From Euryarchaeota archaeon UBA242 (lineage in GTDB: Archaea; Thermoplasmatota; Poseidoniia; Poseidoniales; Poseidoniaceae): a DNA stretch of 5,027 nucleotides. Shown here one piece after another: positions 1 to 5,027 of the stretch (the stretch's first letter is position 1; the number at the start of each line of letters is the position of its first letter). Location of the stretch: positions 10,797 through 15,823 of the forward strand of contig DAJY01000107.1 of the NCBI GenBank assembly GCA_002499015.1. The letters run 5' to 3'. The notes under the pieces are model-generated. The model saw only the letters and a list, made by a program, of their open reading frames with translations, was not told where the DNA came from and made no database searches. The translations under genes and the position numbers were made by a program.

Positions 1-549
1 TGGATGACTTGTGATATTTGTGAAGGCAAGCGCTATACCCGTGAATGTTTGGAAGTTACTTGGAAGGGTAAGACAATTCACGATGTATTGAACATGGCAG
101 TCGGTCAAGCGATCATTTTCTTTGAACACCACAAGAATATACACCGTACATTGATGACACTCAGCACCGTTGGACTTGATTATATTAGATTAGGTCAACC
201 TGCAACAACCCTTTCAGGAGGAGAAGCGCAGAGAGTGAAACTTGCTAGCGAGTTAAGACGAACTCCAAATAAACATACAGTTTACATTCTTGATGAGCCA
301 ACAACCGGCCTAGCATTTTCAGATGTTAAGAAATTAATTGAAGTATTATTTGAACTGAGAGACAAGGGTCATACTATCATTGTTATCGAACACCATCTTG
401 ATGTGGTTAAGTCTAGCGACTGGGTTATTGATTTGGGTCCTGAAGGTGGTGAACGCGGTGGTCAATTACTTGTAAAGGGCACACCGGAAGACATTGCAGC
501 ACACAAAGAGAGTTTTACAGGGCAATATTTAGCACCGATGTTACAGTGA
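1..549 (+). CDS. uvrA: UvrA, excinuclease ABC subunit A (C-terminal part; 5' end outside the window)
   Basis: UvrA is the ATP-driven DNA-damage sensor of nucleotide excision repair; it scans DNA as a dimer and loads UvrB at lesions. The frame is open from base 1 (TGG, Trp), so the gene enters from the left. About 182 residues remain of a protein usually near 940. Counting the Met at base 4 as residue 1, the fragment contains Cys3 and Cys6 (CDIC, the second half of the C-terminal zinc finger), the ABC signature LSGGEAQRVKLA at 70-81, Walker B YILDEP at 94-99, the H-loop His in VIEHH at about 130, and the typical UvrA ending DLGPEGG followed by GTPEDI. This is nucleotide-binding domain II; its Walker A lies upstream of the window. 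The usual UvrA TTGLHF after Walker B reads TTGLAF here. The gene ends normally with TGA at 547-549, 71 bases before purL. The assignment is secure from the motifs and the colinear match to the family C-terminus. Confidence 0.97.
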   Translation, partial: WMTCDICEGKRYTRECLEVTWKGKTIHDVLNMAVGQAIIFFEHHKNIHRTLMTLSTVGLDYIRLGQPATTLSGGEAQRVKLASELRRTPNKHTVYILDEPTTGLAFSDVKKLIEVLFELRDKGHTIIVIEHHLDVVKSSDWVIDLGPEGGERGGQLLVKGTPEDIAAHKESFTGQYLAPMLQ

Positions 550-592
550 ATGCTTCCGTATTGTTCAAAGAGCGTAGGCGATGGCCTCCAAA

Positions 593-610
593 CGCCCCCC
601 ATAGGGGGCG
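593..610 (+). promoter_or_regulatory. GC hairpin in the purL leader, overlapping its ribosome-binding site
   Basis: The sequence CGCCCCC (593-599) is the exact reverse complement of GGGGGCG (604-610), with a 4-base loop CATA (600-603). This gives a 7-bp, all-GC stem ending 10 bases before the purL ATG. No T-run follows, so it does not look like an intrinsic terminator. The 3' arm contains the first four bases of the SD-like GGCGGTG (607-613), so the folded form should partly hide that site. A smaller inverted pair, AGGC (576-579) with GCCT (584-587), lies just upstream. The base pairing is seen directly; a regulatory role is inference. Confidence 0.5.
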
Positions 611-613
611 GTG
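607..613 (+). promoter_or_regulatory. Degenerate Shine-Dalgarno of purL
   Basis: GGCGGTG matches the anti-SD complement GGAGGTG at six of seven bases and sits 7 bases before ATG 621, the same spacing as the strong purQ site. It supports ATG 621 as the purL start. No comparable site precedes the alternative GTG at 546. Four of its seven bases lie in the 3' arm of the hairpin at 593-610. Confidence 0.45.
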
Positions 614-620
614 TATTGCC

Positions 621-3600
621 ATGGTTGTAACCCGCGTAGAAGTCACGCCAAAACAAGGTCAAGGGATGCGCGATGTGCGTGGAGATTCCATTCGCAGGCA
701 ATTACTTTCAGACCATTCTGTTAGTGCAACAGAGGTTCGCAGCATAGTTGGCTTTCTCATCAAATCTGATATTTCAGAAGAGGAAATAGCAACTCGTTCA
801 GATGACTTATTTACTGACCCAATTATCGAAACAGGATTCATCAATACACTTGCAATGAGTAATTCTGAGATATTTCCGACTTCTCCTGATTGTGTGATAA
901 CCATTGGATTCAAACCCGGTGTTACTGATAATCCAGGCAAAGCAGCAGTTGATGGATTCCACACAATTTTTCCACAAGCTAAAGACGCTGAAATATCAAC
1001 CTATATCACTTACGCATTCTATGGATTGCCAAGCGATTGTGATAGTCAATGGCTAGCGGGAACAATCTATAATGGTTTGATTCAAAGAGCTCTTGTTTCT
1101 GATTCAGCAGCATGCGCTAATGGTAATTGGCCAGAGATTGAATTCCCAGAAAGACCACTCCAAGTTTTCACCACGCCGAAAAGAGTCAACCTTGAAATTA
1201 GTGATGCAGAATTAGAAGAGTTATCCTATACAGGACTACTCGCCTTAAATTTAGAAGAGATGCAAACAATACAAGGACACTATCGAGATGATGCAACTCG
1301 TAATATTAGAGAAGCGATAGGAATTTCACCTGATGCACCAACAGATGTTGAATTGGAATGTTTGGCACAAACATGGTCCGAACACTGTAAGCACAAGATT
1401 TTCGCATCAAAAATACATCACGTTGATACAGAAACTGGTGAGGATACCATTATTGATTCAATCTTCAAAACTCACATCATGAATCCAACCCACGATATGC
1501 AAAAGGATGTTGATTGGTTACTTTCTGTCTTCCACGATAACTCTGGAGTAATCGCTTGGGATGACGATTGGTCCATCTGTATGAAAGCAGAAACTCACAA
1601 TTCACCAAGCGCATTAGACCCCTATGGTGGCGCTATGACCGGTATTGTCGGGGTTAACCGCGACATTCTTGGAACAGGATTAGGAGCAAGACCAATCGCT
1701 AATACCGATGTTTTCTGTTTCGGACCACCTGACTGGGAAGGAGACTTACCAGACAATCTATTCCACCCATCTAGAGTATTGCGTGGAGTCCATGCTGGAG
1801 TTAGGGTTGGAGGTAATGAATCTGGAATACCAACTGTCAACGGTGCTATTGTTTTCGATGACAGATATATCGGTAAACCACTGGTTTACTGTGGTACAAT
1901 AGGAATAATGCCGCGTCGTTTAGCAGATGGAAGAGAGTCGCATATCAAGACTCCAACATCAGGAGACATCGTCTACATGGTCGGTGGCCGAGTTGGCTAT
2001 GATGGAATACATGGAGCAACCTTTTCTTCACTTGAATTAACCGAAGAATCACCTTCCTCAGCAGTTCAAATCGGAGACCCTATCACCCAGAAGAAAATGG
2101 TTGATATGATTCTCGAAGCGCGAGATAGCGGATTGATTACCTGTATTACAGATAATGGAGCAGGCGGCCTTTCATCCTCTATTGGTGAGATGGCAGAATA
2201 TACAAATGGCTGTGAAATTGATTTAGCAAAAGTACCTCTAAAGCAAGCCGGCCTTTCGGCTTGGGAAATTCTAGTTTCAGAAAGCCAAGAGCGAATGACT
2301 GTTGCAGTAAAGGAAGAAGACCGTGCAGCATTTGATGCATTGGCTGCACTGCACGAGGTGGAAGCAACAGCAGTTGCAATATTTACTGCAACTGGATATT
2401 TCCATGTCAAGTATAATGAAATGACCGTAGCATATTTGCCAATTGAATTCCTCCATGATGGTGTTCCACAATTACAATTGGAATCGGAATGGAAACCTCC
2501 ACAACTTGAACCATTTAGCGTTCCAGCACAAAGCGATCATAACGACCTCTTGCTACGAATGTTAGCAAGGCCAAATATTACTAGTAAGGAAACATGGGTT
2601 CGTCAATATGACCACGAAGTTATCGCTCAGACCGTTATCAAGCCATTCGTTGGTGTTGAAAGAGACGGACCTGGAGATGCAGGGCTTATCGCACCAATTC
2701 ATGGCAATCCACACGGCATAGTGGTCTCTTGTGGAATTGCACCTAGGTATTCAGATATCGACGCAGGTGCAATGGCTGCAGCCTCTATCGATGAAGCAGT
2801 TCGTAATGCAGTATGTGTTGGAGTCGATGTTGATAAAATAGCAGGACTTGATAATTTCTGTTGGCCAGATCCAATAGAATCGGTCAAGACACCAGATGGT
2901 AGATTCAAATTAGCACAACTGGTTCGCGCAAACCGAGAATTGGAGAGAGTTTGTCGGGCTTACAGATTACCATGTGTTAGTGGTAAAGATTCGATGAAGA
3001 ATGATTACGGTAGCGGGGAAGGTAAAATATCAATTCCACCAACTTTATTATTCTCTTTATTCGGAGACCATCCAGATGTTAGATACACTGCTACAAGCGA
3101 CCTCAAAGGCGCTGGAGAGCGTATCTATTTGGTCGGAACCAGCAAGCAAGAACTGGGAGCAAGCGAAATCGCTTTCATGCTAAAAGAAAGTGGAGAAGCA
3201 GGCGGAATTGGTGGCGAAGTTCCACAATTAATAGATCCAGAATCCCAACTTGATACATACCGCGCCTTATCGAAAACAATTCAAAACGGATTGGTTCGCA
3301 CCGCTCACGATTGTAGTGAAGGTGGAATTGCAGTAGCAGTCGCAGAGATGTGTATTGGTGGGCGATGTGGTGCTTTTATTGACATCGATGGAACTGGAAG
3401 TGGAGACCTCTGGGGGAGAATGTGGGGCGAGTCATTAGGTAGAATTGTCATCGGAGTTTCAGCCGGAAACGAAGCTGACTTTGTTGAAGCAATGGCCGGA
3501 CATCCTATCACATTATTAGGAATTTCAACAGTTGGATCTACCCTCAGTATCACTGATGGATATGATGAATTAGTAGAATTACCAGTAGAACAATTAGTTA

Positions 3601-3644
3601 CTTCATGGCAAGGAACGCTTGACCTCACAGGAGGTGTTGCTTGA
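621..3644 (+). CDS. purL: Phosphoribosylformylglycinamidine synthase, PurL (synthetase subunit with PurS-like N-terminus)
   Basis: PurL catalyses the ATP-dependent amidation of FGAR to FGAM, step four of de novo purine synthesis in the cytoplasm, using ammonia from PurQ. From ATG 621 it is 1007 residues: longer than small PurL (about 740) and shorter than the fused enzyme (about 1300, glutaminase included). Two PurS-like repeats appear at about 3-28 (VEVTPK, then DVRGDSI) and 91-113 (ITIGFKPGVTDNPGKAA). The synthetase follows: QTWSEHCKHKIF at about 250-261, ETHNSPSALDPYGGA from about 324, GIPTVNG near 402, DGIHGATFSS near 461, VQIGDP near 482, DNGAGGLSS near 511 and SESQERM near 553. The second half carries AVRNAVCVG near 726, SGKDSM near 787 and HDCSEGG near 896. 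The common second His of ETHNHP is Ser here. ATG 621 is preferred to GTG 546 because the 25-residue extension would be read through the hairpin, is Arg/Pro-rich, and precedes the homologous region. The stop overlaps the purQ ATG by one base, so the two are co-translated. Confidence 0.96.
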   Translation: MVVTRVEVTPKQGQGMRDVRGDSIRRQLLSDHSVSATEVRSIVGFLIKSDISEEEIATRSDDLFTDPIIETGFINTLAMSNSEIFPTSPDCVITIGFKPGVTDNPGKAAVDGFHTIFPQAKDAEISTYITYAFYGLPSDCDSQWLAGTIYNGLIQRALVSDSAACANGNWPEIEFPERPLQVFTTPKRVNLEISDAELEELSYTGLLALNLEEMQTIQGHYRDDATRNIREAIGISPDAPTDVELECLAQTWSEHCKHKIFASKIHHVDTETGEDTIIDSIFKTHIMNPTHDMQKDVDWLLSVFHDNSGVIAWDDDWSICMKAETHNSPSALDPYGGAMTGIVGVNRDILGTGLGARPIANTDVFCFGPPDWEGDLPDNLFHPSRVLRGVHAGVRVGGNESGIPTVNGAIVFDDRYIGKPLVYCGTIGIMPRRLADGRESHIKTPTSGDIVYMVGGRVGYDGIHGATFSSLELTEESPSSAVQIGDPITQKKMVDMILEARDSGLITCITDNGAGGLSSSIGEMAEYTNGCEIDLAKVPLKQAGLSAWEILVSESQERMTVAVKEEDRAAFDALAALHEVEATAVAIFTATGYFHVKYNEMTVAYLPIEFLHDGVPQLQLESEWKPPQLEPFSVPAQSDHNDLLLRMLARPNITSKETWVRQYDHEVIAQTVIKPFVGVERDGPGDAGLIAPIHGNPHGIVVSCGIAPRYSDIDAGAMAAASIDEAVRNAVCVGVDVDKIAGLDNFCWPDPIESVKTPDGRFKLAQLVRANRELERVCRAYRLPCVSGKDSMKNDYGSGEGKISIPPTLLFSLFGDHPDVRYTATSDLKGAGERIYLVGTSKQELGASEIAFMLKESGEAGGIGGEVPQLIDPESQLDTYRALSKTIQNGLVRTAHDCSEGGIAVAVAEMCIGGRCGAFIDIDGTGSGDLWGRMWGESLGRIVIGVSAGNEADFVEAMAGHPITLLGISTVGSTLSITDGYDELVELPVEQLVTSWQGTLDLTGGVA
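3629..3636 (+). promoter_or_regulatory. Strong Shine-Dalgarno of purQ, inside the purL 3' end
   Basis: AGGAGGTG is a full 8-base complement of the canonical 16S 3' end (CACCTCCT) and lies 7 bases before ATG 3644. It decides the purQ start in favour of ATG 3644 over the TTG at 3641. It also shows that this genome uses classical Shine-Dalgarno initiation at least for downstream genes in operons. Confidence 0.85.
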
Positions 3645-4504
3645 TGGTAGATACACCGAAAGTTGCAGTACTATTTGGTTTTGGAATCAATTGCGATCAC
3701 GAGACTAAAGCAGTATTTGACTTGGTTGGAGGCCAAGCGACAAGAGTGCATGTCAACCATTTCATCAATGGTAATCGTTCTCTAGATGAATTTCATATCC
3801 TAGCAGTTCCAGGTGGATTTTCTTTTGGAGACCATTTGGGTAGTGGCCGATTGTTAGGAAATAGAATGCGTTTTGCACTACGTGAACAACTTCACGCATT
3901 TGTTGCTGCAGGAAAACCGATTATCGGAATTTGTAATGGATTCCAAGTTCTGGTTAAGACTGGATTACTACCAGGCCCAGCAGCAGGACAAGACCCCCTT
4001 CCAGATTTCGTTCAAAGAGCGAGCCTAACTCTCAATGATTCAGGTCGTTATGAAGACCGTTGGGTTACTTTAGAGTTCGATTCTAACAGCCCTTGTATTT
4101 GGACCAAGGGAATAACTAGAATAGATTGTCCAGTTAGGCATGGTGAAGGTAAATTCGTATTACCGGATAGCACAGACTTTGACATGTTGGCTGCTAATAA
4201 TCAACTTACAGTAAGATATGTTGACCCTGCAACAGAAAATGGTGAAGGGATTAGCGATGAGTTACTTCCATTCCCATTATCTCCTAATGGTAGTATGAGG
4301 AATATTGCAGGAGTTTGTGATGCGACAGGATTAGTATTCGGATTAATGCCTCACCCAGAGGCGGTTTATGCTAAATGGTTACATCCAGATCATACAAGAA
4401 ACACAGCACCAGGCCCAGAATCAAGTGATGTTTTAGGCGAGTGGGAAGGAGAAGGATTGCAGATTTTCCGCAATGCAGTAGATTATGTAAAAGCAAATCT
4501 TTGA
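3644..4504 (+). CDS. purQ: Phosphoribosylformylglycinamidine synthase, PurQ (glutaminase subunit)
   Basis: PurQ is a class I (triad) glutamine amidotransferase that hydrolyses glutamine and delivers ammonia to PurL for FGAM formation. From ATG 3644 it is 286 residues, longer than the usual 220-230 residue PurQ. Visible motifs are the N-terminal strand VAVLFGFGINCDHET, PGGFSFGDHLGSGR at about 57-69, the nucleophile elbow GICNGFQ with Cys97, CPVRHGEGKF at about 162-171, and the rest of the triad in MPHPE (His237, Glu239). All three catalytic residues are present. The extra length lies mainly between the nucleophile and HGEGKF and in the C-terminal part after the triad, which ends in GEGLQIFRNAVDYV; this resembles the glutaminase domain of large fused FGAM synthases. 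The ATG shares its A with the purL TGA stop (TGATG), and a strong Shine-Dalgarno lies inside purL, so translational coupling and a stoichiometric PurL-PurQ complex are likely. The stop is TGA at 4502-4504. Confidence 0.96.
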   Translation: MVDTPKVAVLFGFGINCDHETKAVFDLVGGQATRVHVNHFINGNRSLDEFHILAVPGGFSFGDHLGSGRLLGNRMRFALREQLHAFVAAGKPIIGICNGFQVLVKTGLLPGPAAGQDPLPDFVQRASLTLNDSGRYEDRWVTLEFDSNSPCIWTKGITRIDCPVRHGEGKFVLPDSTDFDMLAANNQLTVRYVDPATENGEGISDELLPFPLSPNGSMRNIAGVCDATGLVFGLMPHPEAVYAKWLHPDHTRNTAPGPESSDVLGEWEGEGLQIFRNAVDYVKANL

Positions 4505-4634
4505 AATCAGAATCTCAAATTGTTACTGAAAACCTAAGCAGTCTGTACCTTGGGTGCTATTCTAGACTAGATTAGCAAGGTTGTTCGAGTTTCTGGAACT
4601 CAAAAGATGAGTCTCATGATTCACGGCTTTACTT
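4505..4634. other. Non-coding gap between convergent genes
   Basis: These 130 bases separate the 3' ends of purQ and the minus-strand membrane gene. I see no reading frame of note and no RNA gene. It holds several short inverted repeats: the 7-bp hairpin at 4532-4555, an 11-base near-palindrome TCTAGACTAGA at 4561-4571, GAGTT/AACTC at 4587-4591 and 4597-4601, and ATGAG/CTCAT around T4612. On the minus strand the last is followed by a run of four T (4605-4602), about 30 bases past that gene's stop. This could be a weak oligo-T termination site, but the signal is slight. Confidence 0.6.
4532..4555 (+). terminator. Possible 3' hairpin after purQ
   Basis: ACCTAAG (4532-4538) can pair with CTTGGGT (4549-4555) over 7 bp with one U-G wobble and a 10-base loop, 28 bases after the purQ stop. 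No T-run follows, so it is not a standard intrinsic terminator. It may be an mRNA 3'-end structure or chance pairing. Confidence 0.2.
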
Positions 4635-5027
4635 TCAATCAAGCGAATGAGCATAGGCATCAGTATTTTCAAGATTTATCCCTCTGGGAATAAACCAAAT
4701 CCCAGAGATTGCAGTTGAGAAGTGCAATGCTGTTGTGATCAAGTACATATCTGATGTAGCATTATTATTGCCGTTTGGAATCGTGTTTAATAACGCAAGA
4801 GTGATTGCCAAAATGGCGAAGATTGTCATTTCCTTCCCAGCACCTTTCCTTGAAAAGATTTTGAAAACATAGCCGCCAAGGTAAGCAGGAATCAATCCAC
4901 CCATGATGATTGTCATGACGAATAGCATCAAAAACGGTGCTGTACTTGGTAAATCATCAAAGCCCAAGATGAAGTAAAATAGTACCAATAAACTCAAATT
5001 GATTGAGGTCATTTTCAAAGCGGTGGA
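4635..5027 (-). CDS. Uncharacterised small membrane protein, about four transmembrane segments (start uncertain, possibly beyond the edge)
   Basis: I do not recognise this family and assign no function. The frame is open through the right edge (5027), ending in TGA at 4637-4635. Candidate starts inside the window are ATG at 5012-5010 (125 residues) and TTG at 5018-5016 (127 residues); neither has a visible Shine-Dalgarno, so the true start may lie outside. Counting from the ATG, hydrophobic stretches fall at about 4-18, 26-50, 62-78 and 89-108. The most basic loop, KIFSRKGAGK (about 51-60), lies between the second and third, which by the positive-inside rule places it and both termini in the cytoplasm. 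The two short outer loops are acidic or Asn-rich (GFDDLPST and NGNNNATSD). The C-terminal tail (about 110-125) is polar and acidic. It is convergent with purQ, so it is transcribed separately, and its position says nothing about its role. That it is a real gene is supported by the long clean frame and the consistent topology. Confidence 0.7.
   Translation of the reverse strand, partial: STALKMTSINLSLLVLFYFILGFDDLPSTAPFLMLFVMTIIMGGLIPAYLGGYVFKIFSRKGAGKEMTIFAILAITLALLNTIPNGNNNATSDMYLITTALHFSTAISGIWFIPRGINLENTDAYAHSLD

Noticed and set aside
524..531. AATATTTA at the uvrA 3' end as a TATA box for a purL promoter
   Set aside because: Its position would fit an archaeal start site just after the uvrA stop, but the match is loose, it lies in coding sequence and no upstream BRE-like element is clear.
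593..610. The GC hairpin as an intrinsic terminator of uvrA
   Set aside because: No T-run follows the stem on either strand, and its overlap with the purL ribosome-binding site is the more economical reading.
546..620. GTG at 546 as the purL start, overlapping the uvrA stop (GTGA)
   Set aside because: The overlap looks operon-like, but no Shine-Dalgarno precedes it, the 25 extra residues are Arg/Pro-rich and would be read through the GC hairpin, and homology to PurL begins only after ATG 621.
1622..2471. Several minus-strand open frames inside purL (for example 1622-1840, 2066-2410)
   Set aside because: They lie wholly within strongly conserved PurL coding sequence, have no ribosome-binding sites and give low-complexity Ser/Pro-rich translations; they are shadow frames.
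3641..3643. TTG at 3641 as the purQ start
   Set aside because: The adjacent ATG at 3644 is a stronger codon, is optimally spaced from AGGAGGTG and gives the classic TGATG overlap.
4571..4601. TTCGAGT in the intergenic gap as the T-loop of a tRNA gene
   Set aside because: The flanking bases do not form a 5-bp T stem and no anticodon or acceptor stem can be assembled around it.
1..5027. Defence system, prophage, IS element, CRISPR array or novel multi-gene cassette
   Set aside because: All but one gene are housekeeping genes with intact motifs, and there are no direct repeats, terminal inverted repeats, transposase or integrase motifs, or repeat-spacer structure.

Overview
The window holds the 3' end of uvrA, a two-gene purine-biosynthesis unit (purL-purQ) and, convergent with it, a small unassigned membrane-protein gene at the right edge. 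It reads as an ordinary, gene-dense piece of chromosome. There is no mobile element, CRISPR array, RNA gene or defence cassette, and I found no undescribed biological system.

Layout: bases 1-549 are the last 182 codons of uvrA (excinuclease ABC subunit A), cut off by the left edge. A 71-base gap follows (550-620). It contains a perfect 7-bp GC hairpin whose 3' arm overlaps the only Shine-Dalgarno-like sequence in front of purL. Bases 621-3644 are purL, an intermediate-length (1007-residue) formylglycinamidine ribonucleotide (FGAM) synthase synthetase subunit with two PurS-like repeats at its N-terminus. purQ (3644-4504), its glutaminase partner, starts on the last base of the purL stop codon behind a full-length Shine-Dalgarno. 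A 130-base non-coding stretch (4505-4634) separates purQ from a minus-strand gene for a protein with about four transmembrane segments, whose reading frame stays open to the right edge.

How the genes work together: PurQ releases ammonia from glutamine, and PurL uses it with ATP to convert FGAR to FGAM, the fourth step of de novo purine synthesis. The usual third subunit, PurS, is not needed as a separate protein because a PurS-like pseudo-dimer appears to be built into the PurL N-terminus. UvrA acts in nucleotide excision repair and has no evident biochemical tie to the purine pair. The membrane gene is convergent, so it is not in the same operon.

Organism: base composition is moderately AT-rich by eye, genes are closely packed, and at least purQ uses a classic Shine-Dalgarno. 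The PurL/PurQ type (about 1000 + 286 residues, no PurS) and the UvrA sequence fit either a bacterium or an archaeon that carries bacterial-type uvrA. My tentative guess is a planktonic marine lineage such as Marine Group II (Poseidoniales) Euryarchaeota, but this is an impression. No rRNA or lineage-diagnostic gene is present to settle it.
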